From contig CBFFRP010000291.1 of assembly GCA_965644295.1 (NCBI GenBank), positions 124,001 to 188,000 of the forward strand: a stretch of DNA of 64,000 nt, in the 5' to 3' direction. This stretch comes from Paraphysomonas bandaiensis (taxonomy: Eukaryota > Chrysophyceae). A program made the position numbers and the translations under genes. The number at the start of each line of letters is the position of its first letter. Position 1 is the first letter of the stretch. Shown here in pieces: positions 33,368-44,442 of the stretch. The notes beneath the pieces are model-generated. The model was not told the DNA's origin. It searched no databases and was given only the letters and a program-made list of their open reading frames with translations.

Positions 33368-36083
33368 TTAGGCCTTGCCCCGGCGAACAACCTGAGGCAC
33401 AATACAGTAACTAGTCAGTTCGCGAATTGTGATATTACATTGCACTGCAATATTTAGCAAGAAGTAATGACGTACATCCAGAAACGACATCTTTCCCCCC
33501 CATGATTTTCCTTCAGATATCTCGCTTGGTGCGCTGCCAACAACAGATTCCTCTGGAGGTGCAGTTTCACCCGTCACTGGAGTCATCGGTGTCAATAATA
33601 CGTCCGATGAAGTCGTAGGTTCCTCTTGGGATGCCTCCTGATGGCATGGTGAGGGGGCAGACATCGGGAGCTGATTTGCATCATGTGGACCTACTTCACA
33701 TGTCAAAACAAAATACGATACTAAATACAGTGACGAATATCTGATCATAGTACATCAGGAAAGCCTCTGTACCTTCTTGCTCTGTGGCGCTGCTGCCACG
33801 TCTAGCCTTTGTTTCCAACCCCTCAGAGGTCACTTGTGCAGAAGGCTTCAGCCCTTCGTCGGCATCATCTACTTTATTTGTTGTCACGGGCGGTGGTGCT
33901 GATGCTGCTATGGGACAGTTCGCACACGCTGTGTCGGGTTGATCACTATCAGCGTGCGGCACTGAAGTGTCAGCTCCTTCACATAGAGGATGTGCGATAG
34001 TCTCAGAGTTTACTTCACCGGAAGCACCCTCTGACGTACTGTCATTTTCAATATCCGATGGTGGTGCCTTCATAATAGCAGCAGCCCAAGATACCCCTGA
34101 ATATCATCATGAGGCCAGATGTAACTACATAAGAACTACTGATACCTGCACCACCCATTTGTGTATGTGCTGCTCCAAATGTCGCGCTCTCAGTACGCTG
34201 TACATTGGCAAAATTAGCGTTATCATGTAAGTACATTAGATATACCAGAGAGGGGAAGTCTGATTCGAGATTGAACTGCGGTTCCGGTTTATTAGTGGAC
34301 GACTTGTTGGGACGATTGCTACCCCTCCCACCCTTTTCTTTTCCCCTTCCCTTTGACTCCCTACCCCCTCCATCATCTTTTCCTTTATGCCCATCCACCC
34401 GGCGTCGATCTGACCCCTCCGACTGTGCGCGTTGTCTATCTTCCCCATCACGCCCTCTATCTTTCTTTTTGCTTTTCGGGTTCTTCTTCTTACTTCCTCG
34501 ATCCCTTGGTGAGCCTTTGCTCATTTCGTCTTTATTGGACCACTGACCCTCAGACCCTCCTCTGTGGCGAGCCCCATTCTCTGGCCGAGGAGAAGGCTGC
34601 ATCATCGGAGGAGCCACTTGTCGTCCAGATTCATCTAACATCATAGGGGGGTAGAGAAGTGGTGGATAACCCATGGGACCCGGCATCATCCCATAAGGAG
34701 GCGGTAATCCAAACATCGGGTAAGGGGCAGGCTGCTGCTGGAATTGTTGAGCGTACATGTTACGCGGGGATGACACTTTGCCACTCGGCTGACCCATGGA
34801 TGAGTTCCACCCAGAACCACGACCATAGGAGTTTCGTGGAGAGCCTTTTTTACCCTTACCCCTTCCACCTGAGCCGGTAGAGTTGGGGTTGGGAGGAAGT
34901 GGGTGCATCGGCATCGACATAGGTTGCATCGGGCCCCAACTGCCCATATACGGTGGGTTACCAGTTCCTTGAGGGGGCAATCCCATCAAGGGCATAGGAC
35001 TAGGGTACATATACATTGGTGTAGTGTATGGCGAGGGGCCACCCATTCCACCTGGAACGGAAGGGTGGCGAGGAGAAGGTGGAAGGGGACTAAGTCCACC
35101 CGCACCCGCACCCGGAGACGTCCGGGGGGCATTAACCGGTGAGCGGTCAGAAGAGGACGGCTGTGGGGTAGTCGTAACGTCTTCACGTGGACGAGAAGTG
35201 TTCTGTGCACTTCCTGTTGAAGCTCCTGGACCAGGCCTGTGGAAACTGTTAAAATATTACGATCGTTACACAGTACCAAGTGCTATCATTAACCACGAAT
35301 AGCACTCTATATTGCACGAACATACGTATAAAAGGACTTCGTTGTATACTCTGTCTTCAGTCTCGCCTTCACAGGTTGTCCACCCAACTTACTGTTCCGT
35401 ATGTTTATCAGTGCCACACGAGCATCCGCTTCGGTAGCAAATGTCACAAACCTATGAAACATTAGCAACTATACAAAAATATACAAACTTGACCATCAAC
35501 ACGGCGCATCTTACCATGTGCTGTTCATTTCACTCTTGCATCCCACGACAGGGGGGCATGCGACATCGGCAAAAACTTTGAGCACATCCACCTCGGTAAC
35601 GTTGCTGTCCACATCTCTCAGTATAATCGTGTGCTGCTCAGCTTTGATATTCGGTCGTACACATTCGTCTATTACTATAACGCTCTAAAAGTCTCTATTA
35701 AAATCGATTTACAATTCAATAAACTAATTTATATACATTTGAAGTGTCTAACGCTCGACGCACTATGTCGAGATCGGTGGTAATGCCTTTGACCTCGGGA
35801 GCCTACACATAAGTTATTTCACGCAACTTGAAACGATTAAAGTGAATAGCACCTCTGCTACGGCTTCGATAGGTATAGACATCGAAGAATTCATGTGAGA
35901 CTTAAGGTATTCGTTTGACTCTATGAATTCCTTGCTGAACATGCTCCTGAAGAGAGTGTGCAAGGTATCAATTTGATCTACGGATTTCATCTGTGACGAT
36001 TCATCAACAACATCAGATTTATTTTCCTATAATCAATTAGTTATTAAATGTCATATCAGATTGTTAGATTTTACCTCTTGCAT
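33368..36083 (-). CDS. LARP4/4B-like La-motif RNA-binding protein
   Basis: Binds mRNA and promotes stability or translation in animals. Ten exons (36083-36075, 36026-35853, 35802-35737, 35684-35515, 35451-35326, 35245-34246, 34197-34146, 34096-33773, 33693-33476, 33391-33368) close to 720 aa. The La motif spans about 25-95: LFRSMFSKEFIESNEYLKSHMNSS, IPIEAVAE, TTDLDIVRRALDTS, VRPN. An RRM follows (HTIILRDVD, VDVLKVFAD, TWFVTFATEADARVAL, LGGQPVKARLKT), then SFYTFHRPGP as in LARP4. The middle is Pro/Gly/Met-rich (possible PABP- or mRNP-type disorder), then a Lys/Arg/Gly-rich stretch and FNLESDFPSL, the family's C-terminal short motif, and SWAAAIMK. The first exon is only nine bases (MQE); if wrong, translation could begin at the internal MKSVDQ. 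Confidence 0.88.
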
Positions 36084-37015
36084 ATTTGGTTTCTCTATGT
36101 ATTAGTCGATCTGTTAGCTGTATACTATGTCAAGACAGTGTTCTATGATTGTAGATATATGCACAAATAAAATACAGTTCTATTAACTTTTTTTCAAAAT
36201 TAACTCATCAATATACACGTATGATTACAGAGTTATATTTGATTTTCTATAGTATGTTTGTATATATAGATTATAATGGTAAGTGTTTGATATGTTAAAC
36301 TTCTTCAAAGGAAAATATCTTCTAATTGATCCTAACCCTCTGTATAAATGATTCAATTATTTTCTCATATTATCAATATAGTTTAATGGATATATATATA
36401 ATTCCATTCTAATTGGGTTGATTTCTATGCTGATATATACATACATATGGACTGTATGTGTGTATATTGTGGGTTGTAGTGCCATATTTATATCATAAAA
36501 TTGATTCAGGACTTGAATGAGTACATGGAATCTTCACTGGTTTTTCAGTCCGAGAGTTTTTAAGTAGAGATAGGAAAAAAAGGCTGAATATGATAGATAT
36601 AAAAACTCTTGATTTTATTATGAAATGGTTGTTGAAATCGGTAGTTTTCACTTTGTTGTGTGATAATAGCAGAATCTTTCTACACCAAGGTCGTGTTGAA
36701 CCATAAAAGTCTAGTATTTAATACTAAAAATCCGGAAATCCTGGTGCAGCAGAACATACAGCAGTGTGTACCAGTATATGCCTATAGACTCTGCTATAGA
36801 TTCATATACATACTCTGATGTCATATTGTCATGATTGATATCAAAGGCATATATCTCCTCGTATATAGGTGTCAGTTAAGGGTGTTTTATGATAGTTGAA
36901 GGGCTGATCGACACCTGTATATATATGTAACCTACACTAGAGTATATACTGTACATATACAGCCTCTTAGCACTCTATAGCCAATCACAATTGATTGTAT
37001 TGAATTAACCTCGCT
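36084..37015. other. Divergent promoter region, LARP4-like / NPSN-like
   Basis: Both flanking genes start at its edges. AT-rich with TG/TA microsatellite-like tracts. No gene or dispersed repeat recognised. Confidence 0.5.
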
Positions 37016-37657
37016 ATGCCAGCTATTTCTATTTGGAGTAATGACTATATTGCTGAGATTGAACGCCTCACTGTATCTGTTGGGGATTTATCAGCCGGAC
37101 GTAATGTAGCCTCAGCCTATGAGAGCTATCAGTCATCCCTCCATCGTGTTCAATCGATCAAGAAATCTATTGAGCTAGAGCTCAACATAATGCAAGACAA
37201 GAGGCTCAAAGAAGTGTACACGGAAAAGCTGAATAGATACAATGATACCGTACGTTCGCTGTGTGCTCAAGCGAAACCACTCATTACGACAGCGGAAAAG
37301 TCTTTGATATATGATTCCATTAGTTCTCGCCAACCCCACTCCAAAGCCTCAACTATTGAGGGTGTGACTTCACTTCAGGAACATACAGAGCAGTCGTTAG
37401 GTCGCACGATGGGGATGATCGAGTCCAGTAAAGCTGTAGGAGAGGCAACATTGGCAACTTTAGAGGAGCAGCGTCAACAGATTAAAACTGTCAATAGCAA
37501 AGTAACTTCGATAGATAGTAACCTCGTTCGTGCTGGAGATCTAGTTACCGATTATACTAGAAGGATTTCAAGTGACAGAATATTTCAGTTTTTTACTGTT
37601 GTAAATATACTTTTAGTTTGTGTTATTATTATATATATCTCGTTGGAAGATAAGTGA
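37016..37657 (+). CDS. NPSN-like Qb-SNARE
   Basis: Single-exon, 213 aa. The N-terminal 120 residues are helical, as in an Habc domain. The SNARE motif runs TIEGVTSLQEHTEQSLGRTMGMIESSKAVGEATLATLEEQRQQIKTVNSKVTSIDSNLVRAGDLV, with the Gln central layer in EEQRQQ. A tail anchor FFTVVNILLVCVIIIYI and four polar residues end the protein. SKAVGEATLATLEEQRQQI and the S.LVRAG.LV pattern resemble NPSN (novel plant SNARE) proteins of plants, algae and many protists. NPSN acts at the plasma membrane and cell plate in plants; metazoa lack it. Membrin/GOSR or a Vti1 paralogue are the alternatives. Start is the first ATG of the frame. Confidence 0.8.
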   Translation: MPAISIWSNDYIAEIERLTVSVGDLSAGRNVASAYESYQSSLHRVQSIKKSIELELNIMQDKRLKEVYTEKLNRYNDTVRSLCAQAKPLITTAEKSLIYDSISSRQPHSKASTIEGVTSLQEHTEQSLGRTMGMIESSKAVGEATLATLEEQRQQIKTVNSKVTSIDSNLVRAGDLVTDYTRRISSDRIFQFFTVVNILLVCVIIIYISLEDK

Positions 37658-38502
37658 GTCATAATCAGCATTGTATATCCTTTACTGTGGCGCTACAAGT
37701 CAAATGTTAGACCTCTTTTGACAAGTGGCCTCGTTTATCAATGCTTACCGATGTAGCTTGCAATTATAGACGCTGTCTACTATCTATTAAGTTAAAGCAC
37801 ACAAAATATTGTTTGAACAGACACACCTCATGCGAAACGCTCTGACATACTATTCATAATTAATTCAGAAAGTATGTAAACAGAAACAAGATACTATTAA
37901 CTTAACTTGTTCGATAGTGCAGTATTGACTGATTATGTTAAGAGAGATATAGTGAAATTATGATGTTGTAGCACTGTGATTTATAAACATGTCAATCACC
38001 AACATCAACATTCTGTTCTACAAACTATATTTTTAGTTTCTTTGTATACTTGTAATAGCTACTCCTATAGTGTAGTGTGTAGTAATGTATACTATGTATT
38101 TTATTGCTACATAGAATACAGGATAGCTACTAACTGAACTAAAATATATATTATGCAGGTGCTTCTACTAAAATGGCAATAGAGCTGTATTGAATTTTAA
38201 TAGAATTGATAACATTTTAACCAATTAGTAGGAATAGTCTCAGCTCGCATTTTAATTTAATAGGAACGTCCGCAAAATTTAAGATACTCTTTTTTTAGGA
38301 ACTAGGAACGTCGGATAAATTTAGTATGGACAAATATATTTCCGTGTTTATTGTTTATGGTATTTACCTACCCTTCAATTAATAAACGCAGATATTGAAC
38401 TGATTATTCAAAATTTCCGAACAAACAGGCATCCGAAAATGGGCCCGTCTCAAAAGAATCCGGGGTATTAGGCTGTCTGCTGAAGTCAAGCATCCGGGAT
38501 GT
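37658..38502. other. Intergenic, AT-rich
   Basis: No gene or repeat recognised downstream of the NPSN-like gene. Confidence 0.45.
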
Positions 38503-38776
38503 TCACCTTAAGGACTCAAGAATCCTGAAGTTAGCAGAGATACCAGGTATATCAACATTGTGCTCGCTCACTGCGTTTGTTTTTGCCCCATATTGACATG
38601 TTTGACCGTCTAGTGAGTGCGGCCGAGTGTGTGACTCAAGTCTCTCTCTCCTCTTATCAGCCATATCGTGAAATCTCCTCCAAGTCATTTTATTACTGGA
38701 AGGACGGCTGTGTGTGGGATCATAGAGATGATGAGAAGAAAATCATCATTAAGAACAGATATATGCGACATGTATG
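38503..38776 (-). pseudogene. F-box/DPPCPW-repeat gene fragment fused to MITE B end
   Basis: Minus strand 38776-38640 reads MSHISVLNDDFLLIISMIPHTAVLPVIK then a stop. The intact gene at 44421 has SISVLNDDVLRLIISMIPYAALLPVVM. DNA similarity continues through gagagagacttgagtcaca. The frame is broken and no repeat region follows. At 38588-38640 the DNA changes into a family B end (tgccccatattgaca, gaccgtctagtgagtgcggc), then a stretch also found next to the element at 32240. A pseudogene truncated by transposon insertion. Confidence 0.75.
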
Positions 38777-39150
38777 AACACTGATTCGTAGTTTATATGA
38801 GGCTGATATATATGAGATATATATGAATATATATAAATTGATAAAATGACATAGCTATCCACAGTATATATATGTATATATATATTCACAGTGCAGTATC
38901 TTTTACTGTATATATATATATGTATCATAGGGACAACACTGTAAAGATAATGATATGAAACAGCAATTCTTTATATGAGGAAGAGGAGTGGTCAGTGAAG
39001 CTGTGCTGTCGGACACATGGAGATCTTCATACGCTATGAGTGAGGGCGCTTATCTTCCTTAACTTCACGACAAACGACTTTGAATGACTGTATTGGCTTC
39101 CTCGAGAGCATGAATACCACCTGTTATTAGAGACCAGAAAAGAAAAAAAG
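38777..39150. other. Intergenic with TA microsatellite
   Basis: A (tatatg/atata)n tract runs from about 38805 to 38930. No gene seen. Confidence 0.5.
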
Positions 39151-39174
39151 GGGGATTAGGGTTAGGGTTAGTGT
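39151..39174 (+). repeat. Interstitial telomere-like repeat
   Basis: gggattagggttagggttagtg: about three units of ttaggg. It suggests the telomere unit of this organism is TTAGGG, or that a chromosome break was repaired here. Confidence 0.6.
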
Positions 39175-39399
39175 ATTTGTAAAGTTGTGTATTTTTAAAA
39201 ACAGCATCACTGAAGTGAACTTTGCTTCCAGCTGCAGATAATGAGGCATCTGTCTGTCCCATAGTGGAGGCATATACAGCAGACATAAGATGAGGTGTCT
39301 GTCGTGCAGTGGCTGTGACCTGTACACTGCAGTGGTTCTGACCTACACAGATAGGTTTTACATTGTACTTATATTATGCATATTACTATAATATACTGA

Positions 39400-39755
39400 T
39401 CATTGTGTTCCAGGTACATAAGTACTACAACTGTCCTCGGTTGTGGGACAATAGCCGCTGTTGTTGGCCTTATTTGCTCGCCGTACATCACTTATATACC
39501 GTACGAGGTATGTGCGCGACGTATATTATTGTCCTGTACATATTTTAATGTTGTTGTCAAGCTCCATTATCCATTATGCCTGCAAGTAATTTGCGGCTGT
39601 CCTTGCAATAATTCGAATGCCTAAAGATATGTATATGCTTGGATTGTTAGACACGATCAAGAAAATTCTTCGATGGCAGCGTCAGTTCTCTGATGCCCCT
39701 GCTGATGAGATATTTGTCCATCCTAAGATACGATGATGAAATATATGATGTATAT
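39400..39755 (+). other. Possible small gene, exon structure unresolved
   Basis: A frame opening after a ttccag acceptor at 39412 reads YISTTTVLGCGTIAAVVGLICSPYITYIPYE and then meets gtatgt, like a donor. The hydrophobic run could be a membrane segment. Further on, at 39630-39737, a clean frame reads MYMLGLLDTIKKILRWQRQFSDAPADEIF and ends in TGA. I could not join them in frame, and recognise no family. Reported as a possible small membrane protein gene only. Confidence 0.2.
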
Positions 39756-39779
39756 TGCATATTGCCTGGAGTATGTTCC

Positions 39780-39900
39780 CACGTTTGACTATAGGTGAAT
39801 ACCCTATTATTACACCTAGTCAACCTCGGCTAGGTATTTACACCAATTTTGGTGTGGCTACAAAAAAATTCCCCTAAATTGACTAGGTCGAAAAATAGAT
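39780..39900 (+). repeat. Short dispersed repeat, copy 1
   Basis: tatttacaccaattttggtgtggcta and nearby aaattgactagg recur reversed at 45285-45375 (tagccacaccgaaattggtgtaaaac). The central caccaatt..ggtgtgg is palindromic. The origin is unknown. Confidence 0.5.
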
Positions 39901-39959
39901 CCCGAGCAAAATAAGAGTCCATGTATAGAAGTATCCGGAAAGTGAAGGAAAAAGCATAG

Positions 39960-42595
39960 TGAATGTCAAATTATTTAGCAATAGGCGTGTTGAAAGCCTG
40001 CACCAATTAGTGGCTAGAAGATGCTAGACAAACTATTTAGACCTCTACCCGTAACTAATCAATACAAACTATTTTATCCTACTATTTAACGCTACAAAAG
40101 CTGCTTGAGCGTCGCCGCAAACACCAAGGTGAAAGGTGCGACCAGTTCCGTTCTTAGTGTGTGTTATGACGCTCGCCATGATCGTGTGTCCTGGGACTCA
40201 CCGGCGCGTGTGATCTGAAGGTCTCCCCTCTTGGGATGAGACTCCACTCGCTATATATGATAGATGTGTATGTAGGGGACACGTTGTGCAACGTACAGCA
40301 TGACAAGTGAAAGCAGTGATCTAAGTGACAACACTGGAACGCTTAAGACTACACACATACATTGTGGCAATAATTTGCATCGGGAACTGCCTTATGTACC
40401 TCACGGCAACCAGGGGAAACAGTACTATACCCTGTTGCGATTGGCGATCTGGTGGCCTTTCTTTAGGCATTGTGCCAAGTGGCTCGGAGGTATGTGGATG
40501 AAGGTCTTGCAAAAGGTTATGGCCTACTGTGAAGAAGCGTCGAAATCGACTCTTTTGCTGTCTTAGCCAGCGGTAGAGAGCACATGCAAGAGAGTGTATA
40601 GCTGGACAGGAGTGGGATATGAGGGAGACACTCGGACGTCCTCAGCTGCCCTTGTTAGTGTCTGTGTTGATGCAGAGGGGTACAGGCTGAGGCATAGAGT
40701 GCGTGTGGAAAGAAGATGACGGCAAGCGAAGAGAGGGGAGATAGTTTGTCTGGGGGTTTTCGAGGAGGAGGTAGAGAGTAAGAAAAAGCATATTCTTGAT
40801 GTTATATTCTAGTTCTTATGTATTCAGCTGAAACAATACTGTACACGTGTACAGTTAAAATTGCTCTTCCTCTTCTGGTAAAAACACAGTTCAACAAAAA
40901 GTTATACCTTTTTAGCTCGCTCCAAGCTCAATGTCTCCATTGAGACCGTGGTTGTGTCCCATCAGCGGGTCCGGGCTCAGACTGTTCCCTTCTCTCCAAG
41001 CAGGGCAACATTTTGAAACACACCACACTGCCGACAAACATCTTGTCTTACCATGTTGTACACGCTCCCCGTTTGATAACGTGGCTTTGCAACCACTCTC
41101 CTCACTAACGCCGTCAGTTAAACCAAGTGCCTGCACCACTGCAGCGCTGTCTGTTCCTATTGGACATCTCCCTTGTAGACGCATCTGTCTCACACACCGT
41201 TCTCTACGGTTACAACGACTCATCGCATGGCTCGTGCGGGTAGGCACTCGAAAACGGTCCACTTGTTCATTCGCTAACACCCATGTTCTCCATCGGCCCC
41301 GCTACCTTGGAAGACAGGACCATATCTTGACGACCGCACAAACCAACCCAGCATGGTTAGTCTGTGCGTCTATGCACCAAGCAGAGCACCCCCTCACCCT
41401 GTTCGCCTATCATCCCCACAGCCCACACATCTCATTGGATGGACACAGTATTCCGCATACGGTATACCCGACTACTGTACTACTGTGTCCTACAGGATGT
41501 ATACCATTCCAATACGGTGCAAATATACTGCAGTACACCACACAGCTCACTTCGTCCCATGTACCTGTCCATGTACCTGTATACCTGTACTGTTGGACAC
41601 ATCACCATGTACTTGTACCTGTATACCTGCAGTACAGGCTCTTCTCTTTGTCCAACACACTCATAGCACCGCTGCACTGTCATACACACGCACCTTACAC
41701 TCTACCTCCTCCTCGAGAACCTCCAGACAAACCATCTCCCCTCCCTCCGTCTCTGACACCTTGCCGTCATCTTCCTTCCACACACACTCTATGCCTCAGT
41801 CTGTACCCCCCTGCACCAACACAGACACTAACAAGGGCAGCTGAGGACGTCCGAGTCTCTCCTCCAGACCATCATCATCATCACGATCATCTCGTGCATA
41901 GGTCTATCAGAGTACCCGACCTTGGCAGACCTAGTTCTGTTGCGCAGTCCCCCTCTCCTCAATCAGATGTTGCCTCTTTTGCACCATCACACTCCCTCTT
42001 GACTCCCTGTTGCTGGACACACCGGATGACCCTCATATCCCACCCCTGTACAGCTATACACCCTCTTGCATGTGTTCTCTACCGCTGGCTAAGACAGCAA
42101 AAGAGCCTATTTCGACGCTTCTTCACAGTAGGCCATAACCTTTTGCAAGACCTTCATCCACATACCTCCGAGCCACTTGGAACAATGCCTAAAGGAAGGC
42201 CACCAGATCGCCAATCTCAGAAGGGCATATTACTGTTTCCCCTAACTGCCATAAGGCTAATAAGTCAGTCCCCGTGAGGTACATAAGGCTATCTATCATA
42301 TAGCGAGTGGAGTCTCATCCCAAGAGGAGACCTCCAGATCACACGCGCCGGTGAGTCCCAGGACACACGATCATGGCGAGCCTCATAACACACACTAAGA
42401 ACGGAAGTGGTTGCACCTTGGTGCTTGCGGCGACGCACAAGCAGCTTCTGTAGCGTTAAATAGTAGGATAAAAGAGTTTGTATTGATTAGTTACGGGTAG
42501 TAGTCTAACTAGTATGACTAGCATTCTTCTAGCCACTAATTGGTGCAGGCTTTCAACGCCTATTGCTAAATAATCAGACATTCAATATACACGTG
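39960..42595. mobile_element. Foldback-type element F with long inverted arms
   Basis: The left arm (39960 to about 40780) and the right arm (about 41695-42595) are reverse complements with insertions or deletions between them. The outermost matching block is tgaatgtc...ttatttagcaataggcg. Inner matches include ctgcaccaattagtggctag, taactaatcaatacaaact, tgtgtcctgggactcaccggcg, gcctactgtgaagaagcgtcg, and cggacgtcctcagctgcccttgtta. About 900 bp of unmatched sequence lies at the centre. Arm ends also occur alone at 9630-9889 and 32279-32465, so the family has moved. No complete transposase is seen; the centre holds a Cys-rich minus-strand ORF, listed separately. The structure fits a foldback or long-TIR non-autonomous DNA transposon. 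Confidence 0.8.
40912..41280 (-). CDS. Cys-rich ORF inside element F, possible transposase remnant
   Basis: 122 aa open frame in the unmatched centre of the element. It contains SRCNRRERCVRQMRLQGRC and TRCLSAVWCVSKCCPAW, a cysteine spacing loosely like the zinc-binding C-terminus of piggyBac-type transposases. The match is weak and the DDE domain is absent. The opposite strand is also open here, so either frame may be chance. Confidence 0.25.
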   Translation of the reverse strand: MLANEQVDRFRVPTRTSHAMSRCNRRERCVRQMRLQGRCPIGTDSAAVVQALGLTDGVSEESGCKATLSNGERVQHGKTRCLSAVWCVSKCCPAWREGNSLSPDPLMGHNHGLNGDIELGAS

Positions 42596-43084
42596 TACAG
42601 TTTATGTATGTATGTACAGTACTTCTCTTAATATACTGTAATATATAATACACATCAGATATCAGGGGGCGATAACAATATATTGCAATATATTGCCAGC
42701 AAAAATTAATGATAACAATAATAATATTTTAAAGACCAATAATAAATATGTTGCAATATATTGATATATATTAGGCGCTAAGAACAAAAATTAGCTCGAT
42801 CGGTAGTAACTAGTTAGTATAGGATACAACATGATGATGAAAATCCAATAACAATGCAGCAACTAGTAGTACTCCAAGTATTCCAGCTCTTCGTCACTGT
42901 CGCCCTCATTCTCGTCATGATCGGACGGTCCATCACCTGTTGTACTGCCTTTGCGGTCCACAAACGCTTGTTGATGCGAAGAAACAGCAGCCGTTCGAGG
43001 CGTCGTGGGGTCATTCCTTGTTGCAAGAGTGTCATGATAATCATCTTGGCTCTGCTGAAAAACCCCTTTGAATAATATCAGCAT
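42596..43084 (-). mobile_element. Transposon remnant G, copy 2
   Basis: On the minus strand from 43084, the frame reads NDPTTPRTAAVSSHQQ ... SDHDENEGDSDEELEYLEYY and stops at 42863. An AT-rich tail with ttgcaatatattg repeats (about 42680-42760) follows, then the outer end of element F. The same peptide end, tail and neighbour occur in plus orientation at 8970-9309. This suggests F elements target the tail of G, or that both are parts of one larger element. Confidence 0.5.
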
Positions 43085-43164
43085 CTACGGAGAGGTGGGA
43101 AGTGTTCTATTCTACTGTATTGTTCTTACAACGGTCATAACTCAAAACCATCAAATTACAGCTC

Positions 43165-44421
43165 CTATACGAAAGATGGACATGGAGGGTCCTGTGAACG
43201 AACCCACTGCAGAACATCCAAGTGTCCTCCATCAGCAGCAGCAGTGCAAGTACATTTACTCCATGGACATGGAGGGTCCTGTGAACGAAGCCACTTCAGA
43301 ACATCCAACTGTCCACCCTGTGCAGCATTACTGCAAGTATATTCATTCCATGGACATGGAGGGTCCTGTGAACGAAGCCACTTCAGTACATCCAACTGTC
43401 CACATCTAGCAGCAGAACAGCAAGAATCTGAATTCCATGGACATGGAGGGTCCTGTGAACGAAGCCATTTCAAAACATACATGCGACCACACTCTGAAGC
43501 TGCTTCACAGCTCCATTCATTCCATGGGCATGGAGGGTCCTGTGAACGAAGCCACTTCAGAACATCCAAGTGTCCATTTCTTGCAGCATCATGGCAAGTA
43601 TATATATTCCATGGACATGGAGGGTCCTGTGAACGAACCCACTTCAGAACATCCAAGTGTCCACATCTAGCAGCACCAGTGCAAGTCCATTCATCCCATG
43701 GGCATGGAGGGTCCTGTGAACGAAGCCACTTCAGAACATTCAAGTGTCCACCTTTTGCAGCAGAACAGCAAGTATATACACCCCATGGACATGGAGGGTC
43801 CTGTGAACGAAGCCACTTCAGAACATCCAAATGTCCTCCCTCTGCAGCAAAATGGCAAGTATCTGAATTCCATGGACATGGAGGGTCATGTGAACGAAGC
43901 CACTTCAGAACATCCAAGTGTCCACCCTCTGCAGCATTACTGCAAGTCTCTTCATCCCATCGACATGGAGGGTCCTGTGAACGAAGCCATCCCAGAATAG
44001 TTAAGTGTTCACCCTCCGCAGTAGCCCCCCAAGTCTCTTCATACCATGGACATGGAGGGTCCTGTGTATGTGTATCTATATGTGTGTATATGTGTTTCAT
44101 CTGCTGTAGTCTGCCGTATTGTGCACATGTATCCATTAGTTTGGTGTGTGGGCAGCCCATAGACAGAGCCCATGAGACCATTGAGTTGGTCATACAGTAG
44201 TGAGATGCATGTGACTCAAGTCTCTCTCTGCTCTTATCAGTGTAGACTATCTCGTGAAATCTCTTACTAGTCATGACCACAGGAAGGAGAGCTGCGTATG
44301 GGATCATAGAGATGATGAGACGCAGCACATCATCATTAAGAACAGATATACTCGACTTATATGAACACTGATTCATAGTGTATATGAGTCTGATGGAGTG
44401 TTTAAGGTGAGATGAGTTCAT
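43165..44421 (-). CDS. F-box protein with 29-residue 'DPPCPW' (ankyrin-like) repeats
   Basis: 418 aa, no intron. An F-box-like segment lies at residues about 25-70 (ISVLNDDVLRLIISMIPYAALLPVVMTSKRFHEIVYTD). From about residue 125, eleven units of 29 aa (87 bp) follow, consensus RSQDPPCPWxxxTCxxAAxGGHLDVLKWL; the last is cut short (CPSFV). Such repeats are degenerate ankyrin-type units abundant in algae and other protists, and are predicted to bind proteins. With the F-box this suggests a substrate receptor of an SCF ubiquitin ligase. Units are nearly identical at the DNA level, so the array has turned over recently. The gene lies against transposon DNA, and a broken copy exists at 38503-38776. 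Confidence 0.82.
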   Translation of the reverse strand: MNSSHLKHSIRLIYTMNQCSYKSSISVLNDDVLRLIISMIPYAALLPVVMTSKRFHEIVYTDKSRERLESHASHYCMTNSMVSWALSMGCPHTKLMDTCAQYGRLQQMKHIYTHIDTHTQDPPCPWYEETWGATAEGEHLTILGWLRSQDPPCRWDEETCSNAAEGGHLDVLKWLRSHDPPCPWNSDTCHFAAEGGHLDVLKWLRSQDPPCPWGVYTCCSAAKGGHLNVLKWLRSQDPPCPWDEWTCTGAARCGHLDVLKWVRSQDPPCPWNIYTCHDAARNGHLDVLKWLRSQDPPCPWNEWSCEAASECGRMYVLKWLRSQDPPCPWNSDSCCSAARCGQLDVLKWLRSQDPPCPWNEYTCSNAAQGGQLDVLKWLRSQDPPCPWSKCTCTAAADGGHLDVLQWVRSQDPPCPSFV

Positions 44422-44442
44422 ATCTATGTATATACATATATA

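Noticed and set aside
40931-42277. 448-codon plus-strand ORF rich in Pro, Ser, Thr and His
   Set aside because: It crosses from the centre into the right arm of the inverted-repeat element and has low-complexity composition with no domain; the opposite arm does not keep it open.
43244-44200. 318-codon plus-strand ORF with HGHGGSCERSHF repeats
   Set aside because: It is the antisense of the 87-bp units of the F-box repeat gene; the period divisible by three keeps several frames open.
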